Position numbers and translations under genes: made by a program. From assembly GCA_035301285.1 (NCBI GenBank), contig DATGUN010000082.1:1-19769 (forward strand): DNA of 19,769 bases, written 5' to 3'. Under the pieces are notes generated by a model, which ran no database searches, was not told the origin of the DNA, and saw only the letters and a list, made by a program, of their open reading frames with translations. The first letter of the stretch is position 1, and each line of letters opens with the position of its first letter. Of the stretch, positions 1-7,125 are shown one piece after another. Source of the stretch: DATGUN01 sp035301285. GTDB lineage: Bacteria; Bacillota; Bacilli; Bacillales; Amphibacillaceae.

Positions 1-14
1 TATTCAAGTATAGG

Positions 15-46
15 GCGCAGTTCCGGAAAAGGAATTGCGCTTTTTT
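15..46 (+). terminator. Rho-independent terminator of a gene outside the window
   Basis: The arms GCGCAGTTCC (15-24) and GGAATTGCGC (31-40) pair over 10 bp with one G-T wobble around a GGAAAA loop, and six T follow (41-46). No gene ends before it inside the window, so it most likely closes a + strand gene lying to the left. Confidence 0.8.
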
Positions 47-561
47 AGCAAAAGGAAATTATGTGGAAAAACGAACAAACAAAGAAAGGGATTTAACGAT
101 TCATTATTAACAAAATACGGGAGAGTGTAAAAATGGATCCATTTATATGTTGAAGTCATTTTTAAAAAACGGGAAACACAAGTCAGTTTATAAGGATATT
201 GCATATATATGGTTTTCTTCTGAAGCAGATAGGGCGGCAATTTTTGTAAGCGCTTTATGTATGGTCGATTCATCTTTTTCCAATATAGATTGACCAGATC
301 GTTATAGGTATGCATCTGCTTCACAGATTGAATCATCGCACCGACAGGGTGACTGCTGAAACGTATAAAAACATCTGATGTGAAGAACTATTATCTCTGC
401 GATGCAGTAAGAAAGCTTAAAAGCCAAGCTAAGTGTCAATCACAAAATGAATGGTGACCTTATGTTGATAAGGAGGTGAAAAATGTTGAAAAGACATTAA
501 GAACATAGAGTGTCCTAGTAAAGAGAGTGTGAAACCAGATAAACAAAATGGAGATGATTAA
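47..561. other. Gene-poor stretch before the DUF899 gene
   Basis: I see no credible gene in these 515 bases. An open frame on the minus strand (4-336) has no recognisable motif and runs through the terminator at 15-46, so I do not count it. The + strand is broken by frequent stops. The only strong translational signal is a ribosome binding site at 470-479 in front of a five-codon ORF (separate entry). I cannot point to a convincing promoter for the DUF899 gene. Confidence 0.5.
470..500 (+). other. Perfect Shine-Dalgarno followed by a five-codon ORF
   Basis: AAGGAGGTGA at 470-479 fully matches the anti-Shine-Dalgarno end of 16S rRNA. It sits at good spacing before an ATG at 483, which opens an ORF encoding only MLKRH and stopping at TAA (498-500). 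The DUF899 gene starts 61 bases later. It could be a leader peptide, the stump of a decayed gene, or chance. I see no continuation of a protein in any frame after the stop, so function is unknown. Confidence 0.2.
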
Positions 562-1371
562 ATGAAGAATACGCAACGTTATTACCAATTACCAAATATC
601 GTGTCACGAGAAGAATGGCTACTGGCCCGTAAAGAATTGTTGATGAAAGAGAAGGAATTTACGAAGGCGAGAGATACGCTGAATGCCGAACGTCGTCGGC
701 TTCCGATGGTAGAGATTGATAAAGATTATACTTTAGATAGTCCTCAAGGCAAAGTCGGCTTACTTGATTTATTTGAAGGGCATCCTCAACTCATCGTGCA
801 TCACTTTATGTTTGATCCAGATTGGGAAGCAGGTTGTCCAGCATGCTCGCTTGCTGCAGACAACATCGGTCATCTCTCCCACCTGCATGCACGTAATACA
901 GCACTGGCCTTTGTATCCCGTGCTCCACTTACTAAACTCCTAAATTATAAGGAGCGCATGGGTTGGGACATTCCGTGGTATTCGTCTTATGGGAGCGACT
1001 TTAATTATGACTTTCATGCTACACTGGATGAATCTGTCACTGCAATTGAATACAATTATATGGACAAGGCTGAACTCATTCAGAAAGGCGTCCCCGTTGA
1101 TTCTGGTCAGTCAATGGAAGTGCCCGGTATAAGCGCTTTTTTGCGCGATGGTGAAAGGATTTTTCATACGTATACGACTTACGCTCGTGGAACGGACATC
1201 CTGATTGGTATGTTTAACTACCTCGATTTAACAGCTTTAGGCAGGCAGGAGGATTGGGAACAGCCATCCGGACGCAGTGATGGCAATGGTCAGACATGGT
1301 TACGCCGTCATGATGAATATGAGCACGCTTTTGAATCGGATTCTTGTTGTCATTCAAGAAAGAACGAATAG
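562..1371 (+). CDS. DUF899 family thioredoxin-like protein
   Basis: The 269-residue protein is recognisable as DUF899 (PF05988), a thioredoxin-fold family of unknown substrate. Features seen: an N-terminal helical segment (about 1-45), a conserved core beginning near residue 46 (LPMVEIDKDYTLDSPQGKV), a redox-type CPAC motif at 92-95 inside the family hallmark GCPACSLAADN, and the HTYTTYARGTD block at 202-212. The C-terminus is polar with a Cys-Cys-His cluster (262-264) that could bind metal, which is inference. There is no signal peptide, so it should be cytoplasmic. The start is supported by GGAG (550-553) eight bases before ATG. It is followed by a SnoaL-like remnant and seems monocistronic. 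The fold assignment is firm; the biochemical role is not known. Confidence 0.88.
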   Translation: MKNTQRYYQLPNIVSREEWLLARKELLMKEKEFTKARDTLNAERRRLPMVEIDKDYTLDSPQGKVGLLDLFEGHPQLIVHHFMFDPDWEAGCPACSLAADNIGHLSHLHARNTALAFVSRAPLTKLLNYKERMGWDIPWYSSYGSDFNYDFHATLDESVTAIEYNYMDKAELIQKGVPVDSGQSMEVPGISAFLRDGERIFHTYTTYARGTDILIGMFNYLDLTALGRQEDWEQPSGRSDGNGQTWLRRHDEYEHAFESDSCCHSRKNE

Positions 1372-1428
1372 GTGTCTAATAGGTTTACGGCTTACACAGG
1401 TGTGAACATCGGTTTCTACACAGAATGA

Positions 1429-1677
1429 CAAACGATAAATTTTGATGATGTTAGGATGGAAATTGAAGTAGGACCTATCGTTGATAGTCCGTATATATCT
1501 GCACGCTGGAAGTTTACTGGAGCTTATAAAGGAAACATGCCGGATGCCAAGGCAGAAACGGGAAAAATAATGGGTTTTAGCGGTATGGATATTTTGCAAA
1601 TCAAGGATGGAAAAATAAAAAGCTATTGGGTGTCTTCTGATGGCATACACTTAATGGAACAACTAGGGATATTTTAA
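1429..1677 (+). pseudogene. SnoaL-like (ester cyclase type) protein, N-terminus lost
   Basis: The frame ending at TAA 1677 reads like the C-terminal half of a SnoaL-like/ester cyclase domain of the NTF2-like fold. An FDDVRMEIE block (from 1441) corresponds to the usual FPDVR motif, followed by ISARWKFTGAYKG, FSGMDILQIKDGKIKSYW and a short tail. Intact members are about 130-150 residues, whereas only about 80 codons remain before an in-frame TGA at 1426-1428. The same frame upstream (1381-1425) is open back into the DUF899 stop region but shows no clear family motif. No ribosome binding site precedes the internal ATG at 1456. I infer a truncated remnant; a short expressed protein from 1456 is less likely. 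Confidence 0.6.
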
Positions 1678-1791
1678 TTTGGTTTCACCTTCCGATGTTT
1701 TAGAAAAGGGCGCGATGGTTTAGTTAAAAAAAGGAAATTTAAATAGAAGTTAATATAAAGCATAATAAAAATCAAAGGTGGTGGGTTAAAT

Positions 1792-2484
1792 ATGAAAGTG
1801 ATTGGTCTTATTGGTGGAATGAGCTGGGAATCCTCTGTTGAATATTATCGGATTATTAATGAAGAGGTGAAAAGAAGATTAGAAGGGTTACATTCGGCAA
1901 AATGCCTCTTATATAGCGTTGACTTTGAAGAAATAGAACGCTTCCAATCAAACGGTGATTGGAATAAGGCTGGTGAAGTTTTAGGAGATGTTGCACTTTC
2001 ATTGGAAAAAGGGGGAGCTGAATTTATTATCATTTGTACCAATACGATGCACAAGGTAGTAGATGATATACAATTCAAAATCAATATACCTCTTTTGCAT
2101 ATAGCAGATGCAACTGCAACTCAAATTAAAAAACAGGAAATTAAATCTGTAGGGTTACTTGGCACAAAGTACACGATGGAACAAGACTTTTACAAATCAC
2201 GTATAGAGTCCAACGGTATAAATGTGATTGTGCCAAATGACAAAGAAAGAGAGGTTATAAATAAGATTATTTATGATGAATTGTGTTTAGGAAAGATTCA
2301 TAAGGAATCAAGGGATTATTATAAAAAAGTTATTCAAGGTTTAATTGAATCCGGAGCCAAAGGAATTATATTAGGCTGTACGGAAATTGGATTATTGATC
2401 AAGTCAGAGGATTCCGATCTTCCTTTATTTGACACAACTTATATACACGCGTGTGAAGCAGTGAATATGTCACTGAAAAAATAA
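1792..2484 (+). CDS. Aspartate/glutamate racemase family protein
   Basis: The 230-residue protein has the length and layout of the cofactor-independent Asp/Glu racemase family (aspartate racemase branch, RacD/YgeA-like). The N-terminus MKVIGLIGGMSWESS is characteristic. The two catalytic cysteines sit in CTNTMH (Cys82) and GCTEI (Cys196), as needed for two-base proton transfer at the alpha carbon. Cytosolic; the expected product is a D-amino acid, probably D-aspartate or D-glutamate, but substrate cannot be settled from sequence because this branch includes broad-specificity racemases. The start is supported by AAAGGTGGTG (1774-1783). It stands alone, with remnants on both sides. A D-amino-acid-related operon begins 580 bases downstream, so a shared physiological theme is possible but unproven. 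Confidence 0.88.
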   Translation: MKVIGLIGGMSWESSVEYYRIINEEVKRRLEGLHSAKCLLYSVDFEEIERFQSNGDWNKAGEVLGDVALSLEKGGAEFIIICTNTMHKVVDDIQFKINIPLLHIADATATQIKKQEIKSVGLLGTKYTMEQDFYKSRIESNGINVIVPNDKEREVINKIIYDELCLGKIHKESRDYYKKVIQGLIESGAKGIILGCTEIGLLIKSEDSDLPLFDTTYIHACEAVNMSLKK

Positions 2485-2690
2485 AAGTTTTTTAGTCTTA
2501 CCTTTCATTATATTATTGGATGTTGTAAAAGGTAAAAGACAGGTTAAAGTCCAATTATGTACTAACTGTTTTACCAGACCGCGATTAAATGAAAAATCAG
2601 TGCAATTTATCCTAGATCCACTGATTATTGATTGCTTATATATATTGAATGGGGAATTTCGGTGCTTCAAAAATTCAACAGGTACTAGCC

Positions 2691-2957
2691 TCATTTTTTA
2701 TCTCGTTTCTTATCCAGGATAGACTTCAGTTCTTCAATATCTTCTGCAGACAGATCTTCATCCTGTATGAATTGAACAAGCATTGATTTTAAGGTGCCAT
2801 CGAAAAATCGTTTTATAAATGAGTTTGTTTTGGCCCGTTGACAAGCGTCTTGTGAATAAAGTGGGAAAAATGTATAAATCCTCTGATCTTTATGGACCCC
2901 AACGACCTCTTTTTTTGTAAGTCGATCCAATAGGGTACATAGTGATATCTGATTTGA
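2691..2957 (-). pseudogene. BlaI/MecI/CopY-type repressor, N-terminal DNA-binding part lost
   Basis: Reading leftward, the frame gives LCTLLDRLTKKEVV, KDQRIYTFFPLYS, then FIKRFFDGTLKSMLVQF and EDLSAEDIEELKSIL. These are the end of the winged helix and the dimerisation domain of BlaI/MecI-type repressors (PF03965). An in-frame stop at 2958-2960 lies where the first HTH helices should be, so only about 89 of about 120-130 residues remain. The apparent TTG start (2930) falls inside the winged helix. The C-terminal end is intact (stop 2691-2693). No M56/BlaR1-type sensor gene is recognisable in the leftward sequence (2485-2690), although an ATG overlaps the stop as ATGA. The rest of 2485-3062 shows no other gene. 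This is the only minus-strand gene trace in the window. Confidence 0.7.
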
Positions 2958-2990
2958 TTAAAAATTCAATCTGTGTTACTCTATGAAAAT

Positions 2991-3039
2991 AAATGAAGCA
3001 AATCCTTTATTTTTCATTTAAAATAAAGCAAATGCTTTA
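2991..3039 (+). promoter_or_regulatory. Tandem operator-like repeat before the RpiR operon
   Basis: Two 19-base copies, AAATGAAGCAAATCCTTTA (2991-3009) and AAATAAAGCAAATGCTTTA (3021-3039), are identical at 17 positions. They start exactly 30 bases apart, about three helical turns. The second copy contains the perfect dyad AAAGCA-AA-TGCTTT; the first is degenerate in one arm. A possible -10 box TAAAAT (3019-3024) touches the second copy. The likely ligand is the RpiR-family protein encoded directly downstream, as autoregulation is common in that family; this is inference. Confidence 0.55.
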
Positions 3040-3062
3040 AAACCCTTGTAGGGGGGGATGGT

Positions 3063-3911
3063 TTGGATAAGATATATCAAAAGTTATCGGAAGAAAGAGA
3101 TTCTTTTTCGAAAAGTTTACAGAAAATTGCTTCATGTGTTTATGATGATCCGAACTTTTTTGCAATCTATTCTGCTGCTGAAGTCGGTAAGCAGATAGGA
3201 GTAAGCGAAACGACAGTTATTCGATTTTGCAAGAAACTGGGGTATTCGGGTTACAGTGCGCTCCAGGGGGAAATACGAAAACATTTATTTCAGAAAAGCA
3301 GCTTAACCGATTTTAAAGAAGAGAAATCCATCGAGACAGATGGGAAAACATCGGTTAACAAATTGATGTTGAAAGATATGGAGAGTATCCAGAAAACGAT
3401 GGATAAAATTCCTGATGCATCTTTTGAAAAGGCGGTCGATCAACTGGCTGCTGCTGATCGAATACTGGTTACCGGCGCACGAATGTCATATTCACTGGCA
3501 AGTTGGTTCGCTTTTTCGTTGGATATTGTCGTAGGGGACACTCGACTTTTCCAACCGGGGATGGATGATATTTTACTTCGTGTCAGTGAACTAACCCGCA
3601 AAAGTGTCGTTGTCGTGTTTTCGTTTCATCGTTACGTTAAAGAGACGCTCCATATTGCAAGGCTTGCGCGTGAGCAGGGGGCGTATGTGATTGCATTCAC
3701 GGATTCACCAATGTCTCCGATTGCCGGATGTGCTGATTTATTGTTACCGATCCAATTGAAATATACGTCCACACTGGATGTGGGACCGGTTGTCATGTCT
3801 CTGGCCAAAGCAATGGTATCGGCCATTTCTCTTCAAAATGAATCACAATTTAATGAGCGTGTCCAACGCTTTGATGCAATCAACGGGGAAGACTTTTTTA
3901 ATGGCGTATGA
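3063..3911 (+). CDS. MurR/RpiR family transcriptional regulator
   Basis: The 282-residue protein has the two-domain layout of MurR/RpiR regulators. The N-terminal helix-turn-helix has its recognition region at about residues 37-68 (SAAEVGKQIGVSETTVIRFC, then KKLGYSGYSALQ). A C-terminal SIS domain spans about 120-255, starting with ILVTGARMSYSLA. SIS domains usually bind phosphosugars, but members controlling amino acid or amino sugar use exist. Translation starts at TTG 3063 behind a G-rich ribosome binding site (AGGGGGGG, 3050-3057); an ATG at 3058 is in another frame. The gene leads an operon with the acyltransferase and racemase genes, so it probably controls them, with the tandem repeat at 2991-3039 as candidate operator. 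The effector is unknown; an N-acylamino acid or amino acid is a guess from context. Confidence 0.9.
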   Translation: MDKIYQKLSEERDSFSKSLQKIASCVYDDPNFFAIYSAAEVGKQIGVSETTVIRFCKKLGYSGYSALQGEIRKHLFQKSSLTDFKEEKSIETDGKTSVNKLMLKDMESIQKTMDKIPDASFEKAVDQLAAADRILVTGARMSYSLASWFAFSLDIVVGDTRLFQPGMDDILLRVSELTRKSVVVVFSFHRYVKETLHIARLAREQGAYVIAFTDSPMSPIAGCADLLLPIQLKYTSTLDVGPVVMSLAKAMVSAISLQNESQFNERVQRFDAINGEDFFNGV

Positions 3912-3955
3912 AAAATGAGCTGAAGTTATAGATCGGATAAAGGGAGTAAATACAT

Positions 3956-4750
3956 ATGACACAGCATAATATAAAAATTAAAGTGTTACGTACCATGGAT
4001 GAATTGAAACAGATGCAACAAGTGGAAAAAGCCGTATGGCAGATGGACCCCATTCCCCTTCATCATACGTTTACTTCGATGCAAAACGGTGGCATTCTAC
4101 TTGGGGCTTTTGATGCAGCAGAAATGATTGGGTTCTTATACAGTTTCCCTGGTGTTGATCGTGGAAAAACACATCTTTGTTCGCATATGCTTGGTATTTT
4201 ACCAGACTACCAGAAAGATGGAATCGGTGCGGAAATGAAGCTCAGACAAGCAGCACTTGCCCAGGAGGCTGGTTTTTCAATGATTACGTGGACATTCGAT
4301 CCTTTGGAGAGTCGTAATGCCTATCTCAACTTACATAAGCTTGGAGCAACCGGGGCTGTGTATCACGAGAATTATTATGGTCAGATGGACGATCAATTAA
4401 ACCAAGGCTTGCCGACCGACAGAATTCAAATTAAATGGGATTTGCAAAAAACAAAGTCGACACAGACATATGATTTGGATAGAGGACGTATTTTGCTTGA
4501 TGCAGATGCTCTGGGGACACCGGTATTGAACACTTTCTTGGGTCAGATGGATTTTGAACGTTCAAAGACGTTTTTTGCTGCTGTACCGAAGAACTTTCAA
4601 TCCATAAAGCAAAACCAGTTTGAGTTGGCGAAACAGTGGCGTATGAAGACACGTGATGTTTTTAGGCATTTATTTAATGAAGGGTTTACAGCAAGCGATC
4701 TTTTACGCCGTGAAGCGGATGCTATCAGTTATTATGTATTTACAAAATAA
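3956..4750 (+). CDS. GNAT family N-acyltransferase (COG3375-like), probable amino acid succinyltransferase
   Basis: This 264-residue protein carries a GNAT fold in its first about 165 residues. The acyl-CoA pyrophosphate-binding loop is in HMLGILPDYQKDGIGAEM (77-94), with QKDGIG as the Q/RxxGxG motif. WTFDPLESRNAYLNLHKLGA (112-131) is typical of the COG3375 branch. The C-terminal about 100 residues are an additional domain. In Geobacillus kaustophilus a related GNAT gene next to N-succinylamino acid racemase encodes a succinyl-CoA-dependent amino acid N-succinyltransferase; I transfer that role on the basis of the shared neighbour. The ribosome binding site AGGGAG (3941-3946) supports ATG 3956. 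The gene lies 44 bases after the regulator and 16 bases before the racemase, so co-transcription is very likely. Substrate is not proven. Confidence 0.85.
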   Translation: MTQHNIKIKVLRTMDELKQMQQVEKAVWQMDPIPLHHTFTSMQNGGILLGAFDAAEMIGFLYSFPGVDRGKTHLCSHMLGILPDYQKDGIGAEMKLRQAALAQEAGFSMITWTFDPLESRNAYLNLHKLGATGAVYHENYYGQMDDQLNQGLPTDRIQIKWDLQKTKSTQTYDLDRGRILLDADALGTPVLNTFLGQMDFERSKTFFAAVPKNFQSIKQNQFELAKQWRMKTRDVFRHLFNEGFTASDLLRREADAISYYVFTK

Positions 4751-4766
4751 ATGGAGGGTTTAATAG

Positions 4767-5882
4767 ATGACATTACCAATCAAACAAATAAAACTGCGTA
4801 AACTGAATATGCAATTGAAACATCCATTCACTGTAAGCTTTGGTACGTTTCATGATAAACGTTTTTATATTATAGAGGCATCAGATGGGGAAGGGAAGAG
4901 TGGCTTCGGAGAGTCAGTGGCTTTTACCAGTCCTTGGTACAGTGAGGAAACCGTTCAGACGAATTTGCATGTGATGAAAGATTTTCTGATTCCAATCATA
5001 AAAGAAAACGCCATCAATCATCCGGATGATCTGTTAACGTTATTTAAACCGATTAAAAGGCACCCGATGGCAAAGGCTGCATTGGAAGGGGCTGTTTGGG
5101 ATTTGTATGCCAAGCGGAACGATATGACACTTGCCAAAGCATTGGGTGGAGATAAGAAACAGATTGATGTCGGTGTGAGTATCAGCATTAAACCAACGGT
5201 AAAGGACCTTCTTGCGGAGGTTGAAGAAAGTGTCAAGGCTGGGTTCAAACGTATTAAAATAAAAATCAAGCCAGGTTTGGATGTGGATGTACTTCGTGAA
5301 GTGAGGAACGCTTTTCCGGATATACCGATTATGGCAGATGCCAACTCGGCATATACATTGGACGATATCGATCATTTGAAACAGCTGGATGATTTGAATC
5401 TGATGATGATTGAACAACCATTGGCTCATGATGACATAATTGATCATGCCACATTGCAGAAGCATATGAAAACACCGATATGCCTAGACGAAAGTATCCA
5501 TTCATTTGACGATGCAAGAAAAGCAATCGAACTCGGAAGCTGTCAGATTATTAATATTAAAATCGGTCGTGTCGGTGGATTGACGGAATCGAAACGGATC
5601 CATGATTATTGCGCTGCACATGGAGTCGATGTTTGGTGCGGTGGTATGCTTGAAGCGGGGGTCGGTCGTGCTCATAATATTGCGCTTACCACACTTGATG
5701 GGTTTACATTACCGGGAGATACAGCTGGTTCGGAACGCTATTGGGAAAAAGATATTATTACACCTGAAGTGATTGTAGAGAATGGTGTGATTCATGTGCC
5801 AGATAAGCCGGGAATAGGTTATGACCTTGACGAAAAGGCATTACAGATGTTTACAGTTGAAGAAGAAACCTTTGAATTATAG
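4767..5882 (+). CDS. menC: N-succinylamino acid racemase / o-succinylbenzoate synthase (MenC family)
   Basis: The 371-residue enzyme belongs to the enolase superfamily, muconate lactonising subgroup, of the NSAR/OSBS type. All catalytic residues are visible: Lys164 and Lys166 in the RIKIKIKPG motif (second-strand base), Asp191, Glu216 and Asp241 as Mg2+ ligands (MADANSAYT, MIEQPLAHDD, CLDESI), and Lys265 in IINIKIGRVGGL as the opposite base. The family racemises N-succinyl amino acids and often also makes o-succinylbenzoate for menaquinone. No other men gene is present, and the upstream partner is a GNAT, so N-succinylamino acid racemisation for D-amino acid use is the better reading. The symbol menC denotes family only. 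GGAGG (4752-4756) supports the start. A hairpin follows directly. The third enzyme of the known pathway, an L-desuccinylase of the M20 type, is absent from the window. Confidence 0.9.
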   Translation: MTLPIKQIKLRKLNMQLKHPFTVSFGTFHDKRFYIIEASDGEGKSGFGESVAFTSPWYSEETVQTNLHVMKDFLIPIIKENAINHPDDLLTLFKPIKRHPMAKAALEGAVWDLYAKRNDMTLAKALGGDKKQIDVGVSISIKPTVKDLLAEVEESVKAGFKRIKIKIKPGLDVDVLREVRNAFPDIPIMADANSAYTLDDIDHLKQLDDLNLMMIEQPLAHDDIIDHATLQKHMKTPICLDESIHSFDDARKAIELGSCQIINIKIGRVGGLTESKRIHDYCAAHGVDVWCGGMLEAGVGRAHNIALTTLDGFTLPGDTAGSERYWEKDIITPEVIVENGVIHVPDKPGIGYDLDEKALQMFTVEEETFEL

Positions 5883-5893
5883 ATGGGATATGG

Positions 5894-5930
5894 GTATTGA
5901 GGCATTCATTGTATTGCCTCAATACATTCT
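5894..5930 (+). terminator. Hairpin closing the RpiR-GNAT-racemase operon
   Basis: GTATTGAGGCA (5894-5904) and TGCCTCAATAC (5915-5925) form a perfect 11-bp stem with a 10-base loop, twelve bases after the racemase stop. The following tract (ATTCTTATTT) is only moderately T-rich, so termination may be incomplete. Confidence 0.6.
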
Positions 5931-5987
5931 TATTTCGTCGTAAAGGGCATTTATCTACATTAATTATCTTAAAATTCACATTAATAA

Positions 5988-6001
5988 ATGATGCACATCA
6001 T
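5988..6001. promoter_or_regulatory. Dyad symmetry upstream of the YkvI-like gene
   Basis: ATGATG-CA-CATCAT is a perfect six-base-arm dyad 24 bases before the ribosome binding site of the transporter gene. Its position would suit an operator or a short 5' UTR hairpin. I see no second copy in the window and no clear -35/-10 pair around it. Confidence 0.3.
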
Positions 6002-6039
6002 ATGTTTGGATGAAATCTATGCTTGGGAGGCGCCATGGA

Positions 6040-7125
6040 ATGAAAAAAAGTTTACAGATTGCAGGTGCATATATCGGACTGATTGTTGGAGCGGGTTTCG
6101 CCTCTGGACAAGAAGTATTACAGTTTTTTACCAGCTTTGGTTGGTATAGCATGATTGGTACATTGGTAGGTGCGGTTTTATTTGCTTTTTTAGGCATGCA
6201 AGTGGCCAGGCTCGGATCCGAACTACAAACTCTCTCTCATAAGACAGTCATTTACCATGTCTGTGGCAAATACGTTGGATTTTTGGTCGATATATTGGTT
6301 ACTTTTTTCTTGTTTGGTGTGGCATCGGTCATGATTGCAGGAAGCGGATCGATTTTTGAACAGCAATTCGGCATCCACCCTATTATTGGTGCGTTAATGC
6401 TTACCGTGTTGGTTATCTTGACATTGGTATTGAATGTCAAGCGTGTTATTTCTGCCATCAGCAGTATAACGCCCTTCTTGCTTGTGCTCATTTTTATCAT
6501 CACGATTTATTCGATCTTGACAAGTGATGTAAGCAACGCCACTCTTGTCGAGTCTGCCTCAGCGCATAACTCAGCTGCCCCGAATTGGCTTATCGGGTCC
6601 ATGCTCTATGTCTCTTATAATATTGCTGCCGGTGTTTCCATGCTCGCGATTATCGGCGGAACCGTCAAGGATCGAAAAATTGCCAGCCGAGGTGGTTTTT
6701 TAGGAGGGCTGGGTCTTGGATTATTATTGTTTCTTATTAATTTAGGGTTGTTTATGAATATCGATAAGATACAGGAGGTCGAAATGCCGACATTGTTTTT
6801 GGCGAATGATCTTTCACCTGTACTTGGAGTTTTGATGAGTCTTGCTTTACTGGGCATGATCTACAATACAGCGGTTGGCATGCTTTATTCATTTACGGCT
6901 CGATTCGTACATACAGGAACACACATGTTTAAAGGCAGCATTGTGGTGATCGGCTTGCTTGCATTCGGGGCCAGTTTCATTGGATTTACCGAATTAGTTG
7001 GAACTGTCTATCCATTGACAGGGTATCTGGGATTTGTTTTGATCATTGCGATCGTCATTACATGGGTTTCCAATCGAAAAAAGAAGCCCGTATCAGGAGA
7101 TGCTTCAGAGAAAAATGCATTGTGA
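6040..7125 (+). CDS. YkvI-like membrane transporter (APC/LeuT-fold)
   Basis: The 361-residue protein is almost entirely hydrophobic, with about ten predicted membrane segments. It matches the YkvI family of Bacillus (uncharacterised, related to amino acid carriers with the LeuT fold). The first helix carries the unwound Gly-rich motif GAGFASGQE (17-25), typical of substrate-binding TM1 in this superfamily. I place the start at ATG 6040 because GGGAGG (6025-6030) lies nine bases upstream. An in-frame ATG at 6010 lacks a site, and the ATG at 6035 is out of frame. A hairpin separates it from the racemase gene, so it probably has its own promoter. Its position suggests an amino acid or N-acylamino acid as substrate, which is inference; the family has no settled substrate that I know of. 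Confidence 0.85.
   Translation: MKKSLQIAGAYIGLIVGAGFASGQEVLQFFTSFGWYSMIGTLVGAVLFAFLGMQVARLGSELQTLSHKTVIYHVCGKYVGFLVDILVTFFLFGVASVMIAGSGSIFEQQFGIHPIIGALMLTVLVILTLVLNVKRVISAISSITPFLLVLIFIITIYSILTSDVSNATLVESASAHNSAAPNWLIGSMLYVSYNIAAGVSMLAIIGGTVKDRKIASRGGFLGGLGLGLLLFLINLGLFMNIDKIQEVEMPTLFLANDLSPVLGVLMSLALLGMIYNTAVGMLYSFTARFVHTGTHMFKGSIVVIGLLAFGASFIGFTELVGTVYPLTGYLGFVLIIAIVITWVSNRKKKPVSGDASEKNAL

Noticed and set aside
4..336. 110-codon open frame on the minus strand
   Set aside because: No recognisable motif, no domain-like pattern, and its end runs through a strong terminator hairpin; judged an accidental frame.
2466..2499. A/T-rich stem after the racemase gene as a terminator
   Set aside because: The stem is nearly all A-T with a bulge and no proper T-tail.
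2470..2694. Minus-strand frame starting in an ATGA overlap with the BlaI remnant, as a possible BlaR1/M56 sensor
   Set aside because: The overlap is typical of blaI-blaR1 pairs, but the translated sequence lacks the membrane segments and zinc protease motif expected; only 74 codons.
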